A stretch of DNA of 64,000 nt, from the NCBI RefSeq assembly GCF_000617845.2, contig NZ_DF820425.1, positions 3,461,725-3,525,724 of the forward strand, given 5' to 3'. Position numbers and translations under genes: made by a program. Numbering within the stretch: the stretch's first letter is position 1; the number at the start of each line of letters is the position of its first letter. Source of the DNA: Bradyrhizobium sp. DOA9 (GTDB taxonomy: Bacteria; Pseudomonadota; Alphaproteobacteria; Rhizobiales; Xanthobacteraceae). Shown here piece by piece: positions 28,916 through 38,613 of this stretch. The notes below the pieces were generated by a model. The model saw only the letters and a list, made by a program, of their open reading frames with translations. It ran no database searches and was not told the DNA's origin.

Positions 28916-31282
28916 ATGCTCGAAAAGCACAGCGAGAGTGAGGTTCATGTCGACAAGGTCGAACAGGGACCTACGTCCTCCATCGCCTTCGGGCTGGAGC
29001 GTCTCGGGCTGATCGCCGTCCGGGCCCCGATCGTCTCCTGCATCGTCCTGCTCGCGCTGATCGTCGGCGCGGTGTTCGGCATCCACCGGATCAAGATCGA
29101 CGATTCGCTGTCGCAGCTGTTCCGCTCCGACAGCCGCGAGTTCCGCCAGTACGAAGAGGTGACCAAGAAATTCCCGGCGGAGGAGTTCGACGTCCTCGTC
29201 GTGGTCGAGGGCAAGACCCTGCTGGCGCGCAACAACCTGGAGAAACTGCGCGACTTCGTCACCGATCTGCAGCTGATCGAGGGCACGCGCGGGCTGGTCT
29301 CGCTGTTCTCGGCGCGCCAGGCGCCGGCCCCGGGCAAGCTGCCGGCGGCGCTGTTCCCGCCCGAGCTGCCCGAGGGCGCGGCCTATGACAAGTTCATCGA
29401 GACCGTCAAGAACAACGAGATCATCCGCGGCAAGCTGCTGTCGGAGGACGGCACGCTGGCGCTGGTCGTGCTCTCGCTCGATCCGGAGGTGGTCGCTTCC
29501 AACAAGCTGACCAAGACCGTCGCCGACATCCGGGCGCTGATGAAGGAGACCCTCGGCGACACCGGCCTCAACGTGCAGCTCTCCGGCGTGCCGGTGATGC
29601 AGCTCGAGATCCGCAATGCGGTCGAGCGCGACGGGCTGACCTACAACATCCTCGGCATCCTCGCCGGCTGCATCATCGCCATCATCTTCTTCCGCAAGAT
29701 CTCGTTCATGATCGCGGCGGCATTCCCGCCGATGATCGCGATCCTGCTGGCGCTCGGCGCGCTCGGCTGGGCCAATTTCAACCTCAACATGTTCCTGAAC
29801 GTGATGACGCCGCTCATCATGGTCATCAGCTTCTCGGACTCGATGCAGCTGACCTTCGCCGCGCGCGACCGGCTGATCGCAGGCCAGGACAAGTTCACCG
29901 CGTTCAAGAACGCGGTGCTGGTGGTTGGCCCGGCCTGCGTGCTGACGCACGGCACCGCCGGCATTTCCTTCATCGCGCTGCAATTCTCCGACTCCGATTT
30001 GATCCGCAAGTTCGGCGAGGCCGGGCTCGCCGCCACCATCATCGCGCTGGTCGCGGTGCTGTCGTTGGTGCCCGTGTTCGGCGTGCTGTTCGTGCGCAAC
30101 GAGAAGGTCTTTGCGGTCAAGTTCCAGGGTGCGGACGCCGGCGTTCAGGCTCTGCGCAATTTCTGCTACTGGATCGCGGTGCGCATGGTCGGCCGGCCCG
30201 GCCTGTTCAGCCTGATCGCAGTACTGTTCGTCGGCGGCCTCGGCGTCATCTACGCCAATCTGGAGCCGCGCTACCGGCTCGCCGACCAGGTGCCGGACAA
30301 GCGCCAGGCGGTCGCCGCCAGTGACCGGCTCGACGCCAAGCTGACCGGCGCCAACCCCGTCAACGTGCTGATCGCGTTCCCCAAGGGCGAATCGCTCTAT
30401 TCACCGGAGACGCTCCAGACCATCGCCGACGTGCATGCGACGGTCGAGAAAGCGGCGGGCGTCGGCAACGTCTGGTCGCTCGAGACCCTGCGCCGCTGGC
30501 TCGCGGAAAAGGCCGGCAGCGCCGACGTCGCGACGCTGAAGGAATATGTCAGCGTCATCCCCGAGCATCTGGTGCGGCGCTTCATCGACGCCGAGCAGGA
30601 TGCCGTGGTGGTTGCAGGCCGCGTGCCGGACAAGGATTCCAGCCAGCTCCTGCCGATCGTCGACAAGCTCGATTCCGAGCTCGACGCGGTCCGCAAGAAG
30701 CATCCGGGCTACGAGATCGCGGTGACGGGTCTTGCCGCCATCGCTGCGCGTAACTCGGCGAACATGATCGAGAAGCTAAATCACGGCCTCACGATCGAAT
30801 TCGCGCTGGTCGCGATCTTCATCGGTCTCGCCTTCCGCTCCTGGGTGGTGACGCTCGCCTGCATCCTGCCGGGCATCTTCCCGGTGGTGATGTCGGGAAC
30901 GGTGCTGTGGGCGATGGGCGAGGGGCTGCAATTCGCCAGCGTCGTCGCGCTCACCGTCTCGTTCGGCCTTGGCCTCTCCGCCACCATCCACTTCCTCAAC
31001 CGGCTCAGGCTGGAAAACAAGCCGGGTGTCGGCTCGGCGCTGGCGGTGGAGCGGGCGACCGTGCTGGTCGGCCCGGCACTGATCCTGACCACGGTGGTGC
31101 TGGCCTGCGGCCTCGTCGTCACCGTGTTCTCCGACCTGCCGTCGCTGCGGCTGTTCGGCTGGCTCAGCGCCTTCTCGATGGTGATGGCGCTGGTCGCCGA
31201 CCTCTTCATCCTGCGGCCGACGGCGATGTGGCTGATCAACCTGCACGGCAAGCTGCAGGGCACGGACAAGCCGGCGATCTGA
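28916..31282 (+). CDS. MMPL/RND-family transporter, HpnN-like
   Basis: A 788-residue inner-membrane protein with the RND layout: TM1 near 37-57, a large periplasmic loop, a block of TM helices (about 240-400), a second loop, and a last TM block (about 625-775). MMPL-type landmarks include ISFSDSMQLTFAARDRL and SFGLGLSATIHFLNRLRLE. It is a paralogue in type of hpnN at 45317 and follows eutB-hpnP-eutC after a 206-nt gap. Transport of hopanoids or another lipid is plausible but inferred only from family and position. Confidence 0.85.
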   Translation: MLEKHSESEVHVDKVEQGPTSSIAFGLERLGLIAVRAPIVSCIVLLALIVGAVFGIHRIKIDDSLSQLFRSDSREFRQYEEVTKKFPAEEFDVLVVVEGKTLLARNNLEKLRDFVTDLQLIEGTRGLVSLFSARQAPAPGKLPAALFPPELPEGAAYDKFIETVKNNEIIRGKLLSEDGTLALVVLSLDPEVVASNKLTKTVADIRALMKETLGDTGLNVQLSGVPVMQLEIRNAVERDGLTYNILGILAGCIIAIIFFRKISFMIAAAFPPMIAILLALGALGWANFNLNMFLNVMTPLIMVISFSDSMQLTFAARDRLIAGQDKFTAFKNAVLVVGPACVLTHGTAGISFIALQFSDSDLIRKFGEAGLAATIIALVAVLSLVPVFGVLFVRNEKVFAVKFQGADAGVQALRNFCYWIAVRMVGRPGLFSLIAVLFVGGLGVIYANLEPRYRLADQVPDKRQAVAASDRLDAKLTGANPVNVLIAFPKGESLYSPETLQTIADVHATVEKAAGVGNVWSLETLRRWLAEKAGSADVATLKEYVSVIPEHLVRRFIDAEQDAVVVAGRVPDKDSSQLLPIVDKLDSELDAVRKKHPGYEIAVTGLAAIAARNSANMIEKLNHGLTIEFALVAIFIGLAFRSWVVTLACILPGIFPVVMSGTVLWAMGEGLQFASVVALTVSFGLGLSATIHFLNRLRLENKPGVGSALAVERATVLVGPALILTTVVLACGLVVTVFSDLPSLRLFGWLSAFSMVMALVADLFILRPTAMWLINLHGKLQGTDKPAI

Positions 31283-31310
31283 GTATGGGGCGGCAGGCGC
31301 CGCCTCGCGC

Positions 31311-32144
31311 TCACGCCTCGACGCGGACGATCCCGTAGGGATTGAACTTGAAATTGCTCTCGGCGTAATCCTGCTCACGCGACAGCGTGAGCTTGCGCTC
31401 GCGCAGCGTCGCTTCGATGCCATGCTCGGCCATGGCGTCGGCAATCTCGTCCATCAGCGTCACGGCGGACCGATCCGTGCCGCGCGCCTTTGCGACATAG
31501 ACGTCCGGCAGACCGACGAGGTGGTAGCCGACGCTCTCGAAGAAGCGATCGCCGGCGAGCGGGCGCTTGGCGAAGGCGAGGCGACACGCCTTGGCGACGG
31601 CCGGCGTCATGCGAAGGCCTTGCTCCGTCTTCGCGCCGTTGCGTGCCTGCTCGGCGAGGCTGCGCCAGCGCGCAACGCCGTGGGCGACGCCGGCGCTTTC
31701 GCCCTTTGCGGCAATCGCGCCCGCGTCGAACATCTCGTCCACGATCTGCAGTGCGGCGGCCGAACCGGCGGCTGTCTTCTCCTGATCCATCCGCGGGCTC
31801 AGCACGTAGAGCACCGCCTTGTGGTTGGCGACCGCCGCCTCGTCCGCCGCGGACCATGCCTTCGGGAAGACGCGGTCCCAGCATACGCCGAACGAGCGTT
31901 CCATCTTCGCATCGGGCTTCGCTTGCGAATAGGAGCGGTCGATCTCGAAGCCGAAATCGGCAATCGTCTTGGCCACAGCCTTTGGCGGCTGCAGCAGGCT
32001 GGCGTCCTTGCCGAGAAAGCACAGCACGTGACGCGGCTTCACGGGAGAGGGTTGCATGGTCGCTCCCGGCTGATCATCGGCGAAGGCGCGCGTGGCGATG
32101 AGAAGCCCTGCGGCCTTGAGCAGATGTCTGCGAATGGGGTCCAT
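31311..32144 (-). CDS. exported hypothetical protein, probable Tat substrate
   Basis: A 277-residue protein that I do not recognise. The N-terminus MDPIRRHLLKAAGLLIATRAFA has a twin-arginine motif (RRHLLK), a hydrophobic core and an AFA cleavage site, so export by the Tat pathway in folded form is likely. The mature part contains RHVLCFLGKDASLLQPPKAV, FGVCWDRVFPKAWSAADEAAV and LYVLSPRMDQEKTA, mixed alpha/beta in character. It is convergent with the MMPL transporter gene and separated by a terminator from the next gene on its strand. Confidence 0.7.
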   Translation of the reverse strand: MDPIRRHLLKAAGLLIATRAFADDQPGATMQPSPVKPRHVLCFLGKDASLLQPPKAVAKTIADFGFEIDRSYSQAKPDAKMERSFGVCWDRVFPKAWSAADEAAVANHKAVLYVLSPRMDQEKTAAGSAAALQIVDEMFDAGAIAAKGESAGVAHGVARWRSLAEQARNGAKTEQGLRMTPAVAKACRLAFAKRPLAGDRFFESVGYHLVGLPDVYVAKARGTDRSAVTLMDEIADAMAEHGIEATLRERKLTLSREQDYAESNFKFNPYGIVRVEA

Positions 32145-32172
32145 CGTCGGAAGTGACCTCCGTCATGCCAGC

Positions 32173-32204
32173 AAAAAGCCCCCGGCTCGCGAGAACCGGG
32201 GGCT
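32173..32204 (-). terminator. intrinsic terminator, leftward
   Basis: A 9-bp perfect stem (AGCCCCCGG 32177-32185, CCGGGGGCT 32196-32204). Read on the minus strand it is followed by TTTTT. It ends the exported-protein gene at 32232-32729. Confidence 0.8.
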
Positions 32205-32231
32205 GTACGCCTCGTCCAAGCGGAAGGGCCT

Positions 32232-32729
32232 TCAGCCCTTCGTCATGGTGATGTTGACGCCGCGGATCTCGCCCTTTGAGCTGATCTGCACCGTCTGCTT
32301 GTTGCCGTTGGTGCGCAGCGACAGATTGGCGGCAAAGCCGTTGGCCTCGACGAAGACGTCGATCTGGCCGCCGCCGGCGGTGCCCTGGAGGTTGCCGAAG
32401 ATGTTGCGGCTCGCCTCGCTCCAATTTCCGGAGATGCGGTCGCCCTGGCTCGTCACGTCGCTGGTGAGGTCGAACTTGTAGCTGTCGGAGGCGCAGTGCA
32501 GCGCCTGCTTCAGGTTGAGGCCGCTGCCGGCGACCTTGTAATCCGCCTTGCAGCGGATGCGCTCGGTGGAGCCGTCGGACAACGACACCGTGCCGGTGCC
32601 GGTCCATGCGCCGTCGAAGCCGGCAAACGGTCCGGACGACTGAGCATGGCTTGCCGTAACCGAAAACAGCAGCGCCGCCCCGATGCCGGCCGCTGTGATT
32701 GCCAGTCCAGATCGCCCAATGAATTTCAT
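32232..32729 (-). CDS. exported hypothetical protein
   Basis: A 165-residue periplasmic protein. A signal peptide of about 29 residues ends ASHAQ. The mature domain (FAGFDGAWTGTGTVSLSDG, RCKADYKVAGSG, ISGNWSEASRNIFG) looks like a small beta-barrel of a type seen in many rhizobial exported proteins; Cys residues in RCKADY and LHCASD could pair. The ATG at 32729 is chosen because it opens the signal peptide. No function known. It has its own strong terminator. Confidence 0.72.
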   Translation of the reverse strand: MKFIGRSGLAITAAGIGAALLFSVTASHAQSSGPFAGFDGAWTGTGTVSLSDGSTERIRCKADYKVAGSGLNLKQALHCASDSYKFDLTSDVTSQGDRISGNWSEASRNIFGNLQGTAGGGQIDVFVEANGFAANLSLRTNGNKQTVQISSKGEIRGVNITMTKG

Positions 32730-33186
32730 CGCAAATATCCCGTTTTGGAACGACGTTCGCTCACCATTGAGAACGTCTCGCCACATCGAAAGTTTAGTGC
32801 TCCGAGCAAGTCGCAGGTTCAAAGCCCGGCGGCCAGAGACGGCGGTTCACGCCGCCCCGCCGTGCTCCAGGGCCGCGATTTGCCGTGTTTCGGCACGTTT
32901 CCGGCAGCCAAGGACGGGCAAAGAGATGCAGCGCGGCAACAGGTCTGCATTAAAACGCAGTGCTTACGAATTATGTTGTAGTATCAATCCCTTACATCTG
33001 CGATGGAACGCGTGGGGAAGACCTGATCGGGCGGGTGCGGCGCCAATTTGGCCGCATTTGCCAGTGCTTGTGCCTTCTCTGAGGCCGCTACCCCGCGGCG
33101 ACTTGCCATCAGAACAATCCGTTCCGGCCGTCCGCCCTGTGCAGTCCGGGATCGGTGCGATTCTGCCGTCAGAATGAAGGAATACA
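32730..33186. other. intergenic region
   Basis: About 455 bp between divergent exported-protein genes. No ORF with ribosome site or recognisable product; it probably holds both promoters. AT-rich patches lie near 32950-32990. Confidence 0.4.
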
Positions 33187-33420
33187 ATGCGTAATCTTCT
33201 CGTCGCTCTCACCCTGCTGTCGGCCTCCCTTTCGACGGCGGCGTTCGCCCAACAAGGGCGTGGCACGGACGCCGAGCAGAAGGCCTGCACCCGCGATGTG
33301 CAGAAGTTCTGCCGTCCGGTCATCGACCAGGGCGATTTCACCATCCTGGCCTGCCTCAAGGAGAACCGGGCCAAGATCTCGCAGGCCTGCGACCAGGTCC
33401 TGAAGAACCACAATCAGTAA
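33187..33420 (+). CDS. small exported cysteine-rich protein
   Basis: A 77-residue protein: a 21-residue signal peptide ending AFA, then a short domain with four cysteines in the pattern AC-x7-FC-x12-AC-x13-AC. This spacing resembles a single cysteine-rich GLG1-type repeat found in small rhizobial exported proteins. An AAGGAA-like ribosome site lies just before the ATG. A terminator follows, so it is monocistronic. Function unknown. Confidence 0.72.
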   Translation: MRNLLVALTLLSASLSTAAFAQQGRGTDAEQKACTRDVQKFCRPVIDQGDFTILACLKENRAKISQACDQVLKNHNQ

Positions 33421-33439
33421 ACTCGGCCATTGGCCCCCC

Positions 33440-33462
33440 AAAGGCGGCCCTCGGCCGCTTTT
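33440..33462 (+). terminator. intrinsic terminator
   Basis: AAAGGCGGCC pairs with GGCCGCTTTT around a CTC loop (one G-T pair), with the T-run forming the tail. It lies 19 nt after the cysteine-rich protein gene. Confidence 0.7.
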
Positions 33463-33611
33463 CCGGACGCAATCCGAAGGGGCAACCATCGACGGACAGG
33501 ATTGGTTTTGCGGCCGTATTCCCCTATATGGGGGCCGCGGCGGCATCGCCGGCATGAGCCCGCGCGAGCCAAAAAGCCCTTCCTGTCCAAACGATTGTAA
33601 ACCAGCCCTCG

Positions 33612-34496
33612 ATGACCTCTGCGAGCGAATTGCGATCCGGCAAGGGTGACCGCGACGAGAATTTTCCCGTCGCGTCCTGGATCATTCATCCGCGTCATCG
33701 CGCCCTGATCCTGGCCTATTACAATTTCGTCCGTACCGCCGACGACATCGCCGACCACGCCACGCTGCCCGCCGACCAGAAGCTTAGCTATCTCGACCTG
33801 CTCGAGGCCGAGCTGCTCGGCAAGGGCGACACCCAGCCCGAGGCCGTGAGCCTCCGACGCGCGCTGGCCGAGCGCGGCATGGCGCCGCGTCACGCGCTCG
33901 ACGTGCTGATCGCCTTCCGCATGGACGTGACCAAGCTGCGCTACGAGACCTGGGACGAGGTCATCCATTATTGCCGCTATTCGGCGATGCCGGTCGGCCG
34001 CTTCATGCTCGACGTTCACGGCGAGAGCACTTCGACCTGGGCCGCCTCGGACGCGCTCTGCGCGGGCCTTCAGATCAACAATCACCTGCAGGATTGCGGC
34101 AAGGATTATCGCGAGCTCGACCGCGTCTATCTGCCGCGCGATGCGCTGGCAGCACACGGCGCCTCGGTCGAGCAGCTCGGCCTCGCGCAATCGCCGCCGG
34201 CGATGCTGGCCTGCCTGCAGTCGCTCGCCGCGCGCAACGAGGCGCTGCTCGAGGAGGGCAGGTCGCTCGCCGCCGAGATCCGGGATTTCCGTCTCGGCGT
34301 CGACGTCTCCGTCATCCAGGCCTATGCCGATCGCATCGTGCGCCTGCTCAAGGTACGCGATCCCTTGCGCGAGCGCGTGCATCTGAACAAGTTCGAGCTG
34401 CTCGCTTTCAGCCTCGCCGGGATCATCGGCGAGGTCGGCCGCCGTGCGGTTGGTCGCAAGGCCATTTCCAGACCGGGGACTGCCCATGACGCTTGA
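33612..34496 (+). CDS. hpnC: presqualene diphosphate to hydroxysqualene synthase
   Basis: A 294-residue squalene/phytoene-synthase-fold protein. The N-terminal aspartate-rich region is FVRTADDIADH and the second is INNHLQDCGKDYRELDRVYLP, where the last Asp positions fit the HpnC branch. In the HpnCDE route, HpnC converts presqualene diphosphate to hydroxysqualene. It is first of five rightward genes ending at hpnG and overlaps hpnD by 11 nt, pointing to coupled translation. No signal peptide or membrane helix; it is probably peripheral to the membrane. Confidence 0.93.
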   Translation: MTSASELRSGKGDRDENFPVASWIIHPRHRALILAYYNFVRTADDIADHATLPADQKLSYLDLLEAELLGKGDTQPEAVSLRRALAERGMAPRHALDVLIAFRMDVTKLRYETWDEVIHYCRYSAMPVGRFMLDVHGESTSTWAASDALCAGLQINNHLQDCGKDYRELDRVYLPRDALAAHGASVEQLGLAQSPPAMLACLQSLAARNEALLEEGRSLAAEIRDFRLGVDVSVIQAYADRIVRLLKVRDPLRERVHLNKFELLAFSLAGIIGEVGRRAVGRKAISRPGTAHDA

Positions 34497-35325
34497 GGCG
34501 ACCACGCCCGGCGCCAATTACGGCTCGACCGCATCCGGCAGCTCGTTCTATGCCGCGATGCGCATCCTGCCGCGCGACCAGCGCGAAGCGATGTTCCAGA
34601 TCTACAGCTTCTGCCGCCAGGTCGACGACATCGCCGATTCCGACGGCCCGCGCGAGGAGCGGCTCGCCGCACTTCAGGAATGGCGCAACGACATCGACGC
34701 GCTCTATCAGGGCCATCCGCCGCCGCGGCTGAAGGACTACGTCGCCTCGGTGAAGACCTTCGGGCTCAAGCGCGAGGATTTCCTCGCCATCGTCGACGGC
34801 ATGGAGATGGACGTGCCGCAGGACATCCGCGCGCCCGACATGGCGACGCTGGATCTGTATTGCGATCGCGTCGCCAGCGCCGTGGGACGGCTGTCGGTGC
34901 GCGTGTTCGGCATGCCCGAGGAAGACGGCGTCCTGCTCGCGCACCATCTCGGCCGCGCGCTGCAGCTCACCAACATCCTGCGCGACATCGACGAGGACGC
35001 AGGCCTCGGCCGGCTCTATCTGCCGCGCGAGGCGCTGCTGCATGCCGGCATCACCTCCAACGATCCGAACCGCGTGATCGCCGAGCGCGCGCTGCCGAAG
35101 GTCTGCCTGCCGCTGGCGCAGCGCGCAAAGGTGCATTTCGAGAAATCGGACGAGATCATGAACCGCAACAGGCGCCGCGCCGTGCGGGCGCCGCGGATCA
35201 TGTCGAAATATTATCATTCCATTCTGGACCTCCTGATCGCGCGCGGCTTCGCCGCGCCGCGCGAGCCGGTGCGTGTGTCGAAGATCACGCGCATCTTGAT
35301 CCTGCTCCGTTACGCTTTCATCTGA
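34486..35325 (+). CDS. hpnD: presqualene diphosphate synthase
   Basis: A 279-residue squalene/phytoene-synthase-fold enzyme that joins two farnesyl diphosphates into presqualene diphosphate. Both metal-binding Asp clusters are present: FCRQVDDIADSDG and TNILRDIDEDAGLGRLYLP. The ATG at 34486 lies inside the end of hpnC, and its TGA shares a base with the ATG of hpnE (TGATG at 35323-35327), so hpnC-D-E is a tight translational unit. Confidence 0.95.
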   Translation: MTLEATTPGANYGSTASGSSFYAAMRILPRDQREAMFQIYSFCRQVDDIADSDGPREERLAALQEWRNDIDALYQGHPPPRLKDYVASVKTFGLKREDFLAIVDGMEMDVPQDIRAPDMATLDLYCDRVASAVGRLSVRVFGMPEEDGVLLAHHLGRALQLTNILRDIDEDAGLGRLYLPREALLHAGITSNDPNRVIAERALPKVCLPLAQRAKVHFEKSDEIMNRNRRRAVRAPRIMSKYYHSILDLLIARGFAAPREPVRVSKITRILILLRYAFI

Positions 35326-36581
35326 TGCAAAACACAGCTCACATCATCGGTGCTGGAATTTCCGGCCTCTCCGCCGCCGTGCGGCTCGCCAATGCCGGCT
35401 TCAAGCTCGCCGTGCACGAGGCGACGCACCAGGCCGGCGGCCGCTGCCGGTCCTATTTCGACGGCGCGACCAACCTCACCATCGACAACGGCAATCATCT
35501 GCTGCTGTCGGGCAACAGCCATGCGCGGGCCTATGCGCGCGCGATCGGCACCGAGGCGGGCCTCGTCGGCCCGGAACGCGCTCAATTTCCGTTCGTCGAC
35601 ATCAAGACCGGGCAGCGCTGGCAGATCGATCTCGGCGACGGCCGGTGGCCGACCTGGGTGCTCGACGAAAGCCGCCGCGTGCCCGACACCGGCCTTTCCG
35701 ATTATCTCAAGCTGGCGCCGCTGATCTGGGCGTCGGAGAACACGCTGGTCGGCAAGTCCATACCGACCGAGGGCATCCTCTATCAGCGCCTGGTGCAGCC
35801 GCTGCTGCTGGCAGCTCTCAACGTCGATCCGCCCGAAGGCTCGGCCGGGCTCGCCGGTGCGATCGTGCGCGAGACGCTGCTTGCGGGCGGGCAGGCCTGC
35901 CGTCCGCTGATCGCGCGCGATGGCCTCAGCGCGGTGCTGATCGAGCCCGCCGTGACGTTTCTGCAGGAACGTGGCCACAGCGTTCAGCTCGGCCATGAGC
36001 TGCGCTCGTTCGTCAGCACCGACGGCAAGGTGACCGCGCTGAATTTCGGCGGCGAGGATGTGATCCAGCTCGGCGCGGGCGATGTCGTGGTGATGGCGGT
36101 GCCGCCGCGCGCGGCTTCCAGCCTGCTGCCGGGCCTGAAGACGCCGACCGAATTCCGCGCCATCGTCAACGCGCATTTCCGCTTTGGGCCGCCGCCCGGC
36201 TCGGCGCCGATCCTCGGCGTGATCGGCGGCGTCGTGGAATGGCTGTTCGCGTTCCCGAACCGGCTCTCGGTGACCATCAGCAACGGCGACCGTCTCGTCG
36301 ACATGCCGCGCGAGGAACTGGCGCAGACGATCTGGAACGAGGTCTGCGAGGCGGGCGGTGTTTCGGGCGAGCTGCCTCCTTGGCAGATCGTGCGCGAGCG
36401 CCGCGCCACCTTTGCGGCGACGCCGGCCCAGAATGCCCTGCGTCCGGGGCCGGTCACCGCGCTGAAAAACCTGTTCCTCGCCGGGGACTGGACTGCTACG
36501 GGATTGCCAGCAACCATCGAAGGATCGGTCCGGTCGGGTGACCGCGCCGCCGATCTGGTTCTGGCCGCCCAGGGCTCTTGA
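35325..36581 (+). CDS. hpnE: hydroxysqualene dehydroxylase (squalene-forming FAD amine-oxidase-like)
   Basis: A 418-residue flavoprotein that reduces hydroxysqualene to squalene. The N-terminal dinucleotide motif is HIIGAGISGLSAAVRLANAG, followed by GGRCRSYFD; the C-terminal FAD contact is LFLAGDWTATGLPATIEGSVRSG. The ATG is fixed by the 1-nt overlap with hpnD; the frame is open for 645 nt further upstream but that is hpnD sequence in another frame. It completes the HpnCDE squalene route. Confidence 0.94.
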   Translation: MQNTAHIIGAGISGLSAAVRLANAGFKLAVHEATHQAGGRCRSYFDGATNLTIDNGNHLLLSGNSHARAYARAIGTEAGLVGPERAQFPFVDIKTGQRWQIDLGDGRWPTWVLDESRRVPDTGLSDYLKLAPLIWASENTLVGKSIPTEGILYQRLVQPLLLAALNVDPPEGSAGLAGAIVRETLLAGGQACRPLIARDGLSAVLIEPAVTFLQERGHSVQLGHELRSFVSTDGKVTALNFGGEDVIQLGAGDVVVMAVPPRAASSLLPGLKTPTEFRAIVNAHFRFGPPPGSAPILGVIGGVVEWLFAFPNRLSVTISNGDRLVDMPREELAQTIWNEVCEAGGVSGELPPWQIVRERRATFAATPAQNALRPGPVTALKNLFLAGDWTATGLPATIEGSVRSGDRAADLVLAAQGS

Positions 36582-36660
36582 CTAAAAGCATCCTGAAAGG
36601 CGGCCCGACGGGCAAATGTCCCGGTCAACTTTCAATCGACTATCGGAGCAATCGAGCGAC

Positions 36661-38613
36661 ATGGATTCCGTGACCGCGACCAGCCGCGAAGCTTTGGAAT
36701 CGAGCATTGCATCGGCGACCCATGGCCTCGTCGGCTTCCAGCAAGCCGACGGCCATTGGGTGTTCGAGCTCGAGGCCGACTGCACGATTCCGGCCGAGTA
36801 CATCCTGCTGCGCCACTACCTCGCCGAGCCGGTCGACGCCGTGCTCGAGGCCAAGATCGGCAACTATCTGCGCCGCATCCAGGGCGCCCATGGCGGCTGG
36901 CCGCTGGTGCATGACGGCGAGTTCGACATGAGCGCCAGCGTGAAGGCGTATTTCGCGCTGAAGATGATCGGCGATTCCGTCGACGCGCCGCACATGGTGC
37001 GCGCGCGCGAGGCGATCCACGCCCGCGGCGGCGCGATCAACAGCAACGTTTTCACCCGCTTCCTGCTCGCAACCTTCGGCGTCGTGACCTGGCGCGCGGT
37101 GCCGGTGCTGCCGATCGAGATCGTGCTGCTGCCGTTCTGGTCGCCGTTCCATCTCAACAAGATCTCCTACTGGGCGCGCACCACCATGGTGCCGCTGATG
37201 GTGATCGCCGCGCTGAAGCCGCGCGCGAGGAATCCGAAGGGCGTCGGCATCGACGAATTGTTCCTGCAGGACCCGCGCTCGATCGGCATGACGGCCAAGG
37301 CGCCGCACCAGAGCATGGCCTGGTTCCTGCTGTTCCGGTCGCTCGATGCGATCCTGCGCGTGATCGAGCCGCTGTTTCCGAAGAGCCTGCGCAAGCGCGC
37401 GATCGACGCCGCGCTCGCCTTCACCGAGGAGCGGCTCAACGGCGAGGACGGCATGGGCGCGATCTATCCGCCCATGGCCAACATCGTCATGATGTACGAC
37501 GCGCTCGGCAAGGACGAGAATTATCCGCCGCGCGCGACGACGCGCCGGGGCATCGACAAGTTGCTCGTCATCAAGGACGACGAGGCCTATTGCCAGCCCT
37601 GCGTCTCGCCGGTCTGGGACACGACGCTGACCGCGCATGCGCTGCTGGAAGCCGGCGGCGACAAGGCGGTGCCGGCGGCCAAGCAGGGCCTCGACTGGCT
37701 GATCCCGAGGCAGGAGCTCGCGGTGAAGGGCGACTGGGCGGTGAAGCGGCCTGACGTCCGCCCGGGCGGCTGGGCCTTCCAGTACAACAACGCGCATTAC
37801 CCCGATCTCGACGACACCGCGGTCGTCGTGATGTCGATGGACCGTATGCGCCGGGAGCACGGTGCGACCGGCTATGACGAGGCGATCGCCCGCGGCCGGG
37901 AATGGATCGAGGGCATGCAGAGCGACGACGGCGGCTGGGCCGCCTTCGACGTCAACAATCTCGAATATTACCTGAACAACATCCCGTTCTCGGACCACGG
38001 CGCGCTGCTCGATCCGCCGACCGAGGATGTCACCGCGCGCTGCATCTCGATGCTGGCCCAGCTCGGCGAGACCGCGAAGAGCAGCAGGCACGTGGCCGCC
38101 GGGGTCGCCTATTTGCGCAAGACCCAGCACCCCGAGGGGTCCTGGTACGGCCGCTGGGGCATGAACTTCATCTATGGAACCTGGTCGGTGCTGTGCGCGC
38201 TCAACATGGCCGGCGTCGACCACGAGGATCCCATGATCCGCAAGGCGGCGGACTGGCTGGCTTCGATCCAGAACGAGGACGGCGGCTGGGGCGAGGACGC
38301 CGTCAGCTACCGGCTCGACTACAAGGGCTGGGAAGCCGCCCCCTCGACCGCCTCGCAAACGGCATGGGCCTTGCTTGCCCTGATGGCGGCAGGCGAGGTT
38401 GATCACCCGGCCGTCGCCCGCGGGGTGGAGTACCTGATTGCAACACAGAACGAAAAAGGACTGTGGGACGAGCAGCGGTACACCGCCACAGGCTTCCCCC
38501 GCGTGTTCTATCTACGTTATCATGGTTACCCGAAGTTCTTTCCGTTGTGGGCGTTGGCGCGGTATCGGAACTTGCGGAACACCAACAGCAGGGTGGTAGG
38601 GGTCGGAATGTGA
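36661..38613 (+). CDS. shc: squalene-hopene cyclase
   Basis: A 650-residue class-II triterpene cyclase that folds squalene into hopene and hopanol at the membrane. The catalytic acid motif DLDD (DxDD) is at residues 382-385 in HYPDLDDTAVVV. Several QW repeats are present (QADGHWVF, QSDDGGWAAFD, QHPEGSWYGRWG, QNEDGGWGED, QNEKGLWDEQ). The ATG at 36661 is preferred; an ATG at 36616 would add 15 residues. The stop TGA overlaps the GTG of hpnG (ATGTGA). Confidence 0.96.
   Translation: MDSVTATSREALESSIASATHGLVGFQQADGHWVFELEADCTIPAEYILLRHYLAEPVDAVLEAKIGNYLRRIQGAHGGWPLVHDGEFDMSASVKAYFALKMIGDSVDAPHMVRAREAIHARGGAINSNVFTRFLLATFGVVTWRAVPVLPIEIVLLPFWSPFHLNKISYWARTTMVPLMVIAALKPRARNPKGVGIDELFLQDPRSIGMTAKAPHQSMAWFLLFRSLDAILRVIEPLFPKSLRKRAIDAALAFTEERLNGEDGMGAIYPPMANIVMMYDALGKDENYPPRATTRRGIDKLLVIKDDEAYCQPCVSPVWDTTLTAHALLEAGGDKAVPAAKQGLDWLIPRQELAVKGDWAVKRPDVRPGGWAFQYNNAHYPDLDDTAVVVMSMDRMRREHGATGYDEAIARGREWIEGMQSDDGGWAAFDVNNLEYYLNNIPFSDHGALLDPPTEDVTARCISMLAQLGETAKSSRHVAAGVAYLRKTQHPEGSWYGRWGMNFIYGTWSVLCALNMAGVDHEDPMIRKAADWLASIQNEDGGWGEDAVSYRLDYKGWEAAPSTASQTAWALLALMAAGEVDHPAVARGVEYLIATQNEKGLWDEQRYTATGFPRVFYLRYHGYPKFFPLWALARYRNLRNTNSRVVGVGM

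Noticed and set aside
34680-35324. 215-codon upstream extension of hpnE
   Set aside because: It lies wholly within hpnD in another frame; hpnE homology starts at MQNTAHIIGAG.
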